Positions 1 to 5,491 of a stretch of DNA of 6,007 nucleotides are shown piece after piece. The first letter of the stretch is position 1; every line of letters begins with the position of its first letter. The translations under genes were made by a program, and so were the position numbers. Below the pieces are notes generated by a model. It did no database searches, had not been told where the DNA came from, and was given only the letters and a program-made list of their open reading frames with translations. This stretch comes from an uncultured Pseudorhodobacter sp. (GTDB lineage: Bacteria; Pseudomonadota; Alphaproteobacteria; Rhodobacterales; Rhodobacteraceae), in contig CAMFIX010000209.1 of assembly GCA_945952425.1 (NCBI GenBank), positions 1 to 6,007 of the forward strand, written 5' to 3'.

Positions 1-347
1 ATCTCGCCGATACGATGGGGGAGATGGAGCTTTGGTATGCCGCCGCCGGGATCTGCTTCGTCGGCGGCTCCCTGGTGGCCAAGGGCGGCCATACGCCCTG
101 GGAGCCCGCCCGCCACGGCTGCGCCCTGCTGCACGGGCCGCGGGTGGAAAACTTCGAGGACGCCTATGCCGCGCTGGGTGCCGCGGGCGCCGCGCAAGAG
201 GTGACGGAGGCCACTTTCGGCGCGACGCTGCGCGCCCTGGACTCGCCCGCGCAGGAGGCCATGGCCGCCGCCGCCGCCGATTTGCGCAAGACCGGCGGCG
301 GAGAGGCCCTTTTGGCCGCTCTTCTGTCGCTGATCGACGGGAAGTGA
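1..347 (+). CDS. waaA: 3-deoxy-D-manno-octulosonic acid (Kdo) transferase, C-terminal part (5' end outside window)
   Basis: This is the last 114 or so residues of WaaA (KdtA), the GT30-family glycosyltransferase that moves Kdo from CMP-Kdo onto lipid IVA at the cytoplasmic face of the inner membrane, early in LPS core assembly. The reading frame is open from base 3 and enters with LADTMGEMELWYAAAG, so the ATG at 15 is internal and the gene continues upstream. The visible part is the C-terminal nucleotide-sugar-binding half. Family signatures are ADTMGE, FVGGSLVAKGGHTPWEPA (the GGSLV..GGHNPLEPA motif) and HGPRVENFEDAY (GPH..NF motif). The tail is alanine-rich and ends DGK before TGA. The family is usually a little over 400 aa, so about a quarter is shown. 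The rest of an LPS cluster, if present, would lie to the left. The product call is secure from the motifs; the N-terminal half cannot be assessed. Confidence 0.9.
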   Translation, partial: LADTMGEMELWYAAAGICFVGGSLVAKGGHTPWEPARHGCALLHGPRVENFEDAYAALGAAGAAQEVTEATFGATLRALDSPAQEAMAAAAADLRKTGGGEALLAALLSLIDGK

Positions 348-352
348 CCGCA

Positions 353-380
353 ACAGGCTTGCGGCCCGCGCGCAACCTGT
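353..380 (+). terminator. Stem-loop just after waaA, possible terminator or attenuator
   Basis: ACAGG (353-357) and TTGCG (359-363) pair with CGCAA (371-375) and CCTGT (376-380). This gives a 10-bp stem with one bulged C at 358 and a 7-base loop. It starts 5 bases after the waaA stop codon, where an intrinsic terminator would be expected. No T-tract follows, so it could equally be an mRNA 3'-end stabiliser. A weaker 5-bp hairpin (CGCTT/AAGCG, 399-412) lies just before the NUDIX gene. Confidence 0.4.
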
Positions 381-430
381 CACACTCGCCCGACGCGCCG
401 CTTTCAGAAGCGCCTTGAGCAGGCCTGCCG

Positions 431-922
431 ATGTCCATTGTGTTCGAAGACCCGCATTCCGCCCCCGTCTCCTCTGCCGCCCTCGGCCAGATGGCTGCCC
501 TCTGCTGGCGGCTGCGCAAGGGGCGGGTCGAAGTGCTGATGGTCACCTCGCGCGAGACCGGGCGCTGGGTCATCCCCAAGGGCTGGCCGATGGAGGGGCT
601 GACGGCCGAAGCCGCCGCCGCGCGTGAGGCCTGGGAAGAGGCCGGTGTCATCGGCCGCATCTCGGCCGAGCCGCTGGGGCGGTTCGTCTATGACAAGGTC
701 TTGCGCGACCGCTCGATCCGGTCCTGCTGCGTCACCGTCTATCCCCTGCGCACCGAAGAGATGAAAAGCCGCTGGCCCGAGCGGAAAGAGCGGCGGCGCA
801 AGTGGTTCGCCGCGCCCGAGGCGGCGGGGCTGGTGCAGGAACAGGGCCTGTCGGAGCTGTTCGAGACCCTGGCCGCCGATCCGGGGCTTTTGGCGCCGGT
901 GGTGCGACGCAAGAAGGGCTGA
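431..922 (+). CDS. NUDIX hydrolase, DIPP-like subfamily
   Basis: A 163-aa protein of the NUDIX superfamily, which hydrolyses nucleoside diphosphates linked to another group using Mg2+ or Mn2+. The Nudix box is residues 51-73 (GWPMEGLTAEAAAAREAW, then EEAGV), with the metal-binding REaWEEaGV intact: R65, E66, E69, E70 and G72. The preceding GRWVIPKG and the downstream WPERKERRRKWF (about 115-126) resemble the diphosphoinositol-polyphosphate phosphohydrolase (DIPP, Nudt3/4-like) branch. In bacteria such proteins may act on dinucleoside polyphosphates or similar compounds; the real substrate cannot be read from sequence. Position 7 of the box, normally Glu, is Leu57. There is no signal peptide, so the protein is cytosolic. 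The start at 431 gives the MSIVFED N-terminus and has only a weak upstream purine stretch (TTGAGCAGG). The gene is 83 bases after waaA on the same strand, and co-transcription is possible. The superfamily is certain; the subfamily is probable. Confidence 0.88.
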   Translation: MSIVFEDPHSAPVSSAALGQMAALCWRLRKGRVEVLMVTSRETGRWVIPKGWPMEGLTAEAAAAREAWEEAGVIGRISAEPLGRFVYDKVLRDRSIRSCCVTVYPLRTEEMKSRWPERKERRRKWFAAPEAAGLVQEQGLSELFETLAADPGLLAPVVRRKKG

Positions 923-973
923 TCGGGCTTTCGGGGGTGAAAACCTTGCGTTAAGGCCTATGTTCCAGATTGG

Positions 974-990
974 GGCGGCAAAGCTCCGCC
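974..990 (+). other. Small GC stem-loop between the NUDIX and DUF1178 genes
   Basis: GGCGG (974-978) pairs with CCGCC (986-990) around a 7-base loop. No T-tract follows. It sits in the 94-base gap (923-1016), where I found no clear promoter; TTGCGT at 946-951 could be a -35 element but has no matching -10 at proper spacing. Such a short GC stem can arise by chance in DNA of this composition. Confidence 0.2.
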
Positions 991-1016
991 AAGTCAGGGG
1001 AAGACCGGGGTCGCCG

Positions 1017-1415
1017 ATGATCCGTTACGCGCTGAAATGCGAGGCAGGGCATGCCTTCGAAAGCTGGTTCAAATCTGCCGGGGCCTACGAGGCTCTGCGC
1101 GGGGCGGGGCATGTCGCCTGCCCGGACTGCGGCTCTGCCGCGGTGGAAAAAGAACTGATGGCCCCGGCCGTGGCCTCGGGCCAGGCACGGGCGGCCGACC
1201 GCGCGGCGGCCCTGGCCGAGCTGAAGCGCAAGGTCGAGGAGAATGCCGATTACGTCGGCATGAATTTCGTGGCCGAGGCGCGGGCCATGCATGCGGGCGA
1301 GCGGCCGGAACGCTCGATCTATGGCGAGGCGCGGCCCGAGGAGGCGATCGCCCTGCTGGAAGAGGGCGTGCCGGTGGCGCCTTTGCCCTTCCTGCCGACG
1401 CGCAAGACGAACTAG
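1017..1415 (+). CDS. DUF1178 family protein (small zinc-ribbon-like protein of unknown function)
   Basis: A 132-aa protein that I recognise as the DUF1178 family, widespread in alpha- and betaproteobacteria and without an established function. The N-terminus MIRYALKCEAGHAFESWF is the family hallmark and decides the start. An upstream in-frame ATG at 960 would add 19 residues unlike the family, and GGGG at 1007-1010 gives a reasonable ribosome-binding site 6 bases before 1017. Cys8 and His12 with the CPDC pair (Cys35, Cys38) look like a small zinc-ribbon-type metal site. The middle (about 50-90) is Ala/Glu/Lys-rich and probably helical. The C-terminus RSIYGEARPEEAIALLEEG, then VPVAPLPFLP, matches the conserved family ending. 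There is no signal peptide or membrane segment. From memory, in many alphaproteobacteria this gene sits near a carbon-nitrogen hydrolase; here the left neighbour is a NUDIX hydrolase instead. Metal binding is inferred from spacing only. Confidence 0.85.
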   Translation: MIRYALKCEAGHAFESWFKSAGAYEALRGAGHVACPDCGSAAVEKELMAPAVASGQARAADRAAALAELKRKVEENADYVGMNFVAEARAMHAGERPERSIYGEARPEEAIALLEEGVPVAPLPFLPTRKTN

Positions 1416-1440
1416 GGGGGGTGCCCCCCCCCGCACCCCC
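1415..1440 (+). repeat. G-run/C-run hairpin right after the DUF1178 stop codon
   Basis: A run of seven G (1415-1421) is followed by TG and a run of nine C (1424-1432). GGGGGTGC (1417-1424) pairs perfectly with GCACCCCC (1433-1440) around a loop made only of C. The first G belongs to the TAG stop codon. The stem is very stable but no T-tract follows, so it is either an unconventional terminator/mRNA end or part of a dispersed extragenic repeat. Similar G-run/C-run elements are, to my recollection, common between genes in Rhodobacterales. The homopolymer lengths are prone to slippage and sequencing error. Confidence 0.5.
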
Positions 1441-1442
1441 GC

Positions 1443-1506
1443 CTCAAGGGGAGCCATGCCACTGGTTTCTTGAACCCGTGGCGAAACCAGTGGCAAACCC
1501 CTTGAG
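1443..1506 (+). repeat. Nested inverted repeat (two-tier hairpin) upstream of slyX
   Basis: An outer 9-bp stem, CTCAAGGGG (1443-1451) with CCCCTTGAG (1498-1506), encloses an inner perfect 13-bp stem, TGCCACTGGTTTC (1457-1469) with GAAACCAGTGGCA (1483-1495). The two stems are separated by an asymmetric internal loop (5 bases versus 2), and the apical loop is 13 bases. The element ends 41 bases before the slyX start, so in a transcript reading through from the left it would fold in the slyX 5' leader. It may be a REP-like extragenic repeat, a processing site, or a terminator for the upstream genes; no T-tract is present. The base pairing is certain, the role is not. Confidence 0.6.
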
Positions 1507-1546
1507 AAACCCCGTGGATATTTCTGAACAGGTGAAGGAGCGGCGC

Positions 1547-1747
1547 ATGGAACGGGTCGATGCCGTCGAGGAGAAGGTCGCCCATCTGACGCGCGCGGTC
1601 GAAGACCTCTCCGACGTGGTGACGGCGCAGGGGCGCGAGATCGCGCGCCTGTCGCGGCTGGTGCAGATGCTGGCCGAACGGGAGGCCGAGCGCGAGACGA
1701 TGGCGGGCGAAGCCCCCGCCGCCAACGTGCGCCCGCCGCATTGGTGA
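1547..1747 (+). CDS. slyX: SlyX family protein
   Basis: A 66-aa, highly charged coiled-coil protein of the SlyX family. SlyX lies next to slyD in E. coli and its function is not established. The sequence is a nearly continuous helix with heptad-type hydrophobic spacing (VDAVEEKVAHLTRAVEDLSD, then VVTAQGREIARLSRLVQMLA), a short acidic/Ala linker, and the terminal RPPHW that corresponds to the PPHY ending diagnostic of the family. The start at 1547 follows a clear Shine-Dalgarno AAGGAG (1535-1540) at 6-base spacing. Upstream in-frame codons, including GTG at 1514, would extend into the hairpin region and are unlikely. The 131-base gap before it contains two stem-loops, so it may be transcribed separately from the DUF1178 gene, although I see no convincing -35/-10 pair. 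It is convergent with putA. No signal peptide or membrane segment is seen. Family assignment is good despite the small size. Confidence 0.82.
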   Translation: MERVDAVEEKVAHLTRAVEDLSDVVTAQGREIARLSRLVQMLAEREAERETMAGEAPAANVRPPHW

Positions 1748-1751
1748 GAGG

Positions 1752-1787
1752 CTTGCCGGGGCGTCGTAAGGACGCAGCCGGGGCAAG
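1752..1787 (+). terminator. Stem-loop after slyX, possible terminator
   Basis: CTTGCC (1752-1757) pairs with GGCAAG (1782-1787), and inside it GCGTC (1761-1765) pairs with GACGC (1771-1775) around the loop GTAAG. It begins 4 bases after the slyX stop codon. No T-tract follows, so an intrinsic terminator function is only a possibility. Confidence 0.35.
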
Positions 1788-1861
1788 AGAGCGGCGCGGA
1801 AAGCCGTCGCCCGATTGCCCGGCTCTCGGCGCTGGGGCCGTGCCGGGGCGCATCGCCTGCG

Positions 1862-1910
1862 TGCCAAGCCCGCACGGGGGCCAGCCCCCGCAAGGCGCCC
1901 GGGCCTGGCA
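1862..1910. repeat. Imperfect long inverted repeat in the slyX/putA convergent gap
   Basis: TGCCAAGCCCG (1862-1872) pairs with CGGGCCTGGCA (1900-1910), 10 of 11 positions, with a single A-C mismatch. Within its loop CGGGGG (1875-1880) pairs with CCCCCG (1885-1890) around CCAG. Because both flanking genes point into this 231-base gap (1748-1978), a structure readable on both strands suits a bidirectional transcript end. It could also be a dispersed extragenic repeat. The rest of the gap shows no supportable gene, only poly-C and poly-G rich stretches (for example 1921-1939). Confidence 0.45.
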
Positions 1911-1971
1911 GGATCGGCTTCCCCTTTCCCCGCCCCCCCAAACCGAACCGGCGCAAGTCCCAAGCGCCCGC

Positions 1972-1987
1972 CAGGGCGTCAGCCCTG
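1972..1987 (-). other. Hairpin spanning the putA stop codon
   Basis: CAGGGC (1972-1977) and GCCCTG (1982-1987) are perfectly complementary around a 4-base loop. On the putA strand this loop reads TGAC and contains the TGA stop codon (1979-1981). No T-run follows on the - strand. It may protect the 3' end of the message or be coincidental. Confidence 0.3.
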
Positions 1988-4900
1988 CCCGACCTCGGCC
2001 AACAGCTGCGCATTGCCGCCCGAGGCGGTCGTGTCGATGCAGACATGGCGCTCTTGCGCGACATGGCCCAGGTCAGGCGCCCCGGTGATGACCGGCAGGA
2101 TCGGCCCCTTGCGCCCAGCCAGGGCACGCCCCGCCGCCCGCGCGACCTCGCCCTGGGCCAGCACGCCCGAGAACCCCGCCAGCCGCGCCAGGGCCGCGGG
2201 CTCCAGCCCCGGCGCCGCGACGGCCCGCCCGCCCAGGGCCTGCACCGCCGCCATCTGACCCGCGACATCCGGCCCCAGGCACAACAGCGGCGCCCGCTGC
2301 GCCACCGTCAGCCGGTTCGATTCGCCCGTGGGTCCGGGCAGGTCGATCACCGCCAGAACCTCGGCCCGGCCCGCGCGGGCCAGCTCGGCCGCCACGACGG
2401 CCTCGGCAGTCGGCGGGGCGACCTGGTCAGACCCACCGGACAGGGCAGTCGGCAGAGCCCCCCCCACGAAGCGGTTCAGATACTGCGGACCGCCCGCCTT
2501 GGGGCCCGTGCCCGAAAGCCCTTCCCCACCAAAGGGTTGGCTGCCCACCACCGCGCCGATCTGGTTTCGGTTCACATAGATGTTGCCGGCATGGACCCCC
2601 TCGACCACCTCTTGCACCCTATCGTCGATCCTTGTGTGCAGGCCGAAGGTCAGCCCGTAGCCCGTCGCATTGATCGCGGCGATGACCTTGGGGATCTCAC
2701 CCGCCTTGAAGGTGGCCACATGCAGGACCGGGCCAAAGATCTCGCGCGGCATGTCCTGGATGCCCTTCACCCGCAGGACCGTCGGCGCGATGAAGCTGCC
2801 CGCGGCGGGCGCCTTCAGCTCGGCCAGCACCCTTCCCGCCGCGCGCGCCTCGGCGATATAGGCCGCGATCCCCTCTTGCGCCTCGGCGTCGATCACCGGA
2901 CCGATGTCGGTCTCCAGCCCCCAGGGGTTGCCGAGGCTCAAGGTCTCCAGCGCGCCCTGCAACATGGTCAGCACATGGGGCGCAATATCCTCTTGCAGGT
3001 AAAGGCAGCGCAGGGCCGAGCATCTTTGGCCCGCCGACTGGAAGGCCGATGCGATCACGTCGCGCACCGCCTGTTCGGCCAGGGCCGTGCTGTCCACCAG
3101 CATGGCGTTCAGCCCCCCCGTCTCGGCGATCAAGGGCGCGCCGGGGTCCAGATGCTCGGCCATCGCGCGGCGGATCAAGAGCGCCGTCTCGGTCGAGCCG
3201 GTGAAGGCCACGCCCTTGACGCGCGCGTCCCGCGTCAGCGCCGCCCCCACCGAACCATCGCCGGGCAGAAGTTGCAGGGCCGACTTGGGCACGCCCGCCT
3301 GGTGCAGCAGGTCGACGGCCAGCGTCGCGATCAGGGGCGTCTGCTCGGCCGGCTTGGCGATGACCGCATTGCCGGTGGCGAGCGCCGCCGCGATCTGGCC
3401 GGTAAAGATCGCAAGTGGGAAGTTCCAGGGGCTGATGCAGGCAAAGAGGCCCCGCGCCGCGCCCTTGGTCCCCGGCGCGTAATAGCGCAGGAAATCGACG
3501 GCCTCGCGCAGTTCGGCCACGGCATCGGCCAGGGTCTTGCCGGCCTCGCGCGCCAAAAGCGCGAAGATCGGGCCGAAGTTGGCCTCATAGAGGTCGGCGG
3601 CGCGGTTCAGAACCTCCGCCCGGTCGGCCTCCGCCCAGGGGGTGGCGGCGGCCAGGGCGGTTTCCACATCCGCCGCGCCTGCCGTCACAACATGGCCGGT
3701 CAGCGAGCCGTCGGCCGGGTTCGCCACCCCCAGCCGCTTGTCGCCCGTCACCGGCCCCGCGATCCGCGGGCCGCCCTCGAAGATCGTGGCGCGGAAGGGC
3801 GCGCGCGCGGCCTCGATCGCCTCAAGGTCGCTGGCATCGGTCAGGTCGAACCCACGCGAGTTCCTGCGGGCGCCGAAGAGGTCGGGCCCGGCGGGGATCG
3901 GCGCCCGGCGCGGCGTGGCCAGAGCCTCCAGCGGGCAGGCGGCGACCTTTTCGGGCGGGATCTCGGCATTGACGATCTGGTTGACGAAAGAGGAATTCGC
4001 CCCGTTCTCCAACAGCCTGCGCACCAGATAGGCCAGCAGGTCGCGGTGGGCGCCCACGGGCGCATAGATGCGGCAGCGGGTGCCGCGCTCGGTCAGGACC
4101 AGGTCGTGCAGCCGCTCTCCCATGCCATGCAGGCGCTGGAACTCGAAGGCGCCTTTGGGCAGGCCTTCCGCCATGTGCAGCACGGCGGCCACCGTATGGG
4201 CATTGTGCGTGGCGAATTGCGGGTAAATCCGGTCGGTCATGCCCAAAAGCTTGCGGGCGTTGGCCATATAGGAGGCATCGGTGGCCTCTTTGCGCGTATA
4301 GACCGGGAAGGAGGTCAGGCCCATGACCTGCGCCCGCTTGATCTCGGCATCCCAATAGGCGCCTTTCACCAGGCGGACCATGATCTTGCGGTCAAGCCGT
4401 TCCGCCGTCTGGTAAAGCCAGTCGATCACCGCCCCCGCGCGGCGACCATAGGCCTGGACGACCACGCCGAACCCGTCCCAGCCCTTCAGCGAGGGGTCGG
4501 ACAGCACCGCCTCGATGACCTCCAGTGACAGGGTCAGCCGGTCGGCCTCCTCGGCGTCGATGTTCAGACCGAGGCCCGCGGCCTTGGCCAGACCGGCCAG
4601 GGCTGCGAGGCGGGGGACGAGTTCCTCCATCACCTGGGCGCGGCGGGCGACCTCATAGCGGGGGTGAAGGGCCGAGAGCTTCACCGAAATCCCCGGGTTG
4701 GTGCGGATGTCGCCATGGGTGGCAGCGCGCGCAATCGCGGTGATCGCGGCGGAATAGGCCAGGTGATAGCGGTGGGCATCGGCCTCGGTGCGCGCCGCCT
4801 CGCCCAGCATGTCGTAGGAATAGGTATAGCCCTTGGATTCCAGCTCTTTCGCGCGGTCCATGGCGGCCTGGATGGTCTCGCCCAGCACGAAGGCGCGGCC

Positions 4901-5386
4901 CATCTCTTTCATGGCGCGGCTGACGGCGGTGCGGATGACGGGCTCGCCCAGCCGCTTCATCGCGCCCTTCAGATGGGCGACGACGCCGGGCTCGCGGTCT
5001 TCCAGCACCTTGCCGGTCAGCATCAGCGCCCAGGTCGAGGCGTTCACCAGGCTGGAGGAGGAGCGCCCGAGGTGGCGGCCCCAGTCGGCGGGGGCGATCT
5101 TGTCCTCGATCAGGGCATCCATCGTGGGGGCATCGGGGACGCGCAGCAGGGCCTCGGCCAGGCACATCAGCGCGATGCCCTCGTCGGTGGAGAGGCCATA
5201 TTCGGCCAGGAAGACCTCCATCAACCCCGGCTTGGCGCTGGACCGGATGCGGGCCACCAGCCCCGCCGCATCCGCCGTGATCGCCGCCCGCGCCTGCGGG
5301 GAAAGGTCGGCGCGGGCGATGTTGTCGGCGGTCAGCTGGCCCTCGTCGGCGAGGGTGGCGTGGTTCAGGATGTGACGGGCGTCCAT
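1979..5386 (-). CDS. putA: Bifunctional proline dehydrogenase / L-glutamate gamma-semialdehyde (P5C) dehydrogenase, type B PutA
   Basis: This 1135-aa enzyme oxidises proline to glutamate in two steps: an FAD-dependent proline dehydrogenase passes electrons to quinone at the membrane, and an NAD+-dependent P5C dehydrogenase finishes the oxidation, with the intermediate channelled between sites. An N-terminal helical arm domain (about 15-125) precedes the PRODH barrel (about 130-475) with KLSALHPRYE (236-245), NIDAEEADRL (285-294), VRLVKGAYWDAEIKRAQ (337-353), FATHNAHT (391-398), FEFQRLHGMGE (414-424) and YLVRRLLENG (453-462, with the substrate-binding Arg pair). The aldehyde dehydrogenase domain (about 520-985) has SPWNFP (652-657), AFTGST (727-732), the ETGG motif with Glu755, and catalytic Cys789 in SAGQRCSALR. 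A C-terminal extension (about 986-1135) ends in CIDTTASGGNAQL, the conserved PutA tail motif. The ribbon-helix-helix DNA-binding domain of E. coli PutA (1320 aa) is absent, as in the type B enzyme of Rhodobacter capsulatus. The start at 5386 has GGGGAAG 5 bases upstream. putR is divergent, 105 bases away. Confidence 0.97.
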   Translation of the reverse strand: MDARHILNHATLADEGQLTADNIARADLSPQARAAITADAAGLVARIRSSAKPGLMEVFLAEYGLSTDEGIALMCLAEALLRVPDAPTMDALIEDKIAPADWGRHLGRSSSSLVNASTWALMLTGKVLEDREPGVVAHLKGAMKRLGEPVIRTAVSRAMKEMGRAFVLGETIQAAMDRAKELESKGYTYSYDMLGEAARTEADAHRYHLAYSAAITAIARAATHGDIRTNPGISVKLSALHPRYEVARRAQVMEELVPRLAALAGLAKAAGLGLNIDAEEADRLTLSLEVIEAVLSDPSLKGWDGFGVVVQAYGRRAGAVIDWLYQTAERLDRKIMVRLVKGAYWDAEIKRAQVMGLTSFPVYTRKEATDASYMANARKLLGMTDRIYPQFATHNAHTVAAVLHMAEGLPKGAFEFQRLHGMGERLHDLVLTERGTRCRIYAPVGAHRDLLAYLVRRLLENGANSSFVNQIVNAEIPPEKVAACPLEALATPRRAPIPAGPDLFGARRNSRGFDLTDASDLEAIEAARAPFRATIFEGGPRIAGPVTGDKRLGVANPADGSLTGHVVTAGAADVETALAAATPWAEADRAEVLNRAADLYEANFGPIFALLAREAGKTLADAVAELREAVDFLRYYAPGTKGAARGLFACISPWNFPLAIFTGQIAAALATGNAVIAKPAEQTPLIATLAVDLLHQAGVPKSALQLLPGDGSVGAALTRDARVKGVAFTGSTETALLIRRAMAEHLDPGAPLIAETGGLNAMLVDSTALAEQAVRDVIASAFQSAGQRCSALRCLYLQEDIAPHVLTMLQGALETLSLGNPWGLETDIGPVIDAEAQEGIAAYIAEARAAGRVLAELKAPAAGSFIAPTVLRVKGIQDMPREIFGPVLHVATFKAGEIPKVIAAINATGYGLTFGLHTRIDDRVQEVVEGVHAGNIYVNRNQIGAVVGSQPFGGEGLSGTGPKAGGPQYLNRFVGGALPTALSGGSDQVAPPTAEAVVAAELARAGRAEVLAVIDLPGPTGESNRLTVAQRAPLLCLGPDVAGQMAAVQALGGRAVAAPGLEPAALARLAGFSGVLAQGEVARAAGRALAGRKGPILPVITGAPDLGHVAQERHVCIDTTASGGNAQLLAEVGQG

Positions 5387-5394
5387 GGTGCTTC

Positions 5395-5408
5395 CCCAAA
5401 GGTTTGGG
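5395..5408. promoter_or_regulatory. Palindrome CCCAAA-GG-TTTGGG overlapping the putA leader and ribosome-binding site
   Basis: CCCAAA (5395-5400) and TTTGGG (5403-5408) form a perfect 6+6 inverted repeat with a 2-base spacer. On the putA strand its 3' arm TTTGGG runs into the Shine-Dalgarno GGGGAAG (5397 down to 5391). It also covers the likely transcription start of putA, just downstream of the -10. It may be a DNA operator for PutR or another dimeric regulator. The 2-base spacer makes a tight RNA hairpin unlikely. Confidence 0.4.
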
Positions 5409-5410
5409 TC

Positions 5411-5416
5411 AGTATA
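5411..5416 (-). promoter_or_regulatory. Putative -10 element of putA
   Basis: On the - strand the hexamer reads TATACT, five of six matches to the TATAAT consensus, 24 bases before the putA start codon. The region 17 bases upstream reads AAAATC and does not resemble TTGACA. A good -10 without a -35 is what an activator-dependent promoter would look like, fitting control by PutR. The predicted start of transcription is near 5404, leaving a short leader of about 18 bases. Confidence 0.45.
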
Positions 5417-5491
5417 TCACGGGGCCATCAGGCGATTTTCCCGGGCTGGGGCGATCCGCCGTCCATACGGCCTGAAATGAGGGGGCGAAAC

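Larger units (their letters stand above)
5387..5491. promoter_or_regulatory. Divergent putA/putR promoter region
   Basis: This 105-base gap separates the starts of putA (- strand) and putR (+ strand) and must carry both promoters or at least their operators. It has the more AT-rich patches expected of a control region (AGTATATCA at 5411-5419, GATTTTC at 5434-5440) in otherwise GC-rich DNA. A second inverted repeat, GCCGT (5458-5462) with ACGGC (5467-5471), lies 21 bases before the putR start, where a regulator could touch the putR promoter. I could not identify a convincing -35/-10 pair for putR. In Rhodobacter capsulatus putA expression needs the Lrp-like PutR; the same logic is inferred here. 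Confidence 0.75.

Noticed and set aside
960..1016. Earlier start (ATG at 960) for the DUF1178 gene
   Set aside because: The added 19 residues do not resemble the family, whose N-terminus begins at the MIRY codon at 1017.
1424..1506. CRISPR-like or tandem repeat array near 1424-1506
   Set aside because: The repeated units are short, degenerate and lack regular spacers; they are better explained as hairpin arms.
951..1853. Open frame of 300 codons on the - strand across the DUF1178 and slyX genes
   Set aside because: It runs antisense through two genes with family hallmarks and through the intergenic hairpins. Its Pro/Arg/Ala-rich composition shows no domain.
1412..2268. Overlapping - strand open frames (1412-1963 and 1444-2268) covering the slyX/putA gap
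   Set aside because: They cross several strong inverted repeats, overlap slyX and the end of putA, and have low-complexity Arg/Ala/Gly translations, so they are not credible genes.
2045..4528. Open frame of 827 codons on the + strand opposite putA
   Set aside because: It lies wholly antisense to the well-supported putA domains. Its translation is rich in Arg, Gly and His with no recognisable domain, as expected for an antisense frame in very GC-rich DNA.
4664..5491. N-terminal extension of the putR reading frame back to 4664
   Set aside because: The frame is open only because it runs antisense to putA. Lrp-family length and the Shine-Dalgarno at 5480-5485 place the start at 5492.
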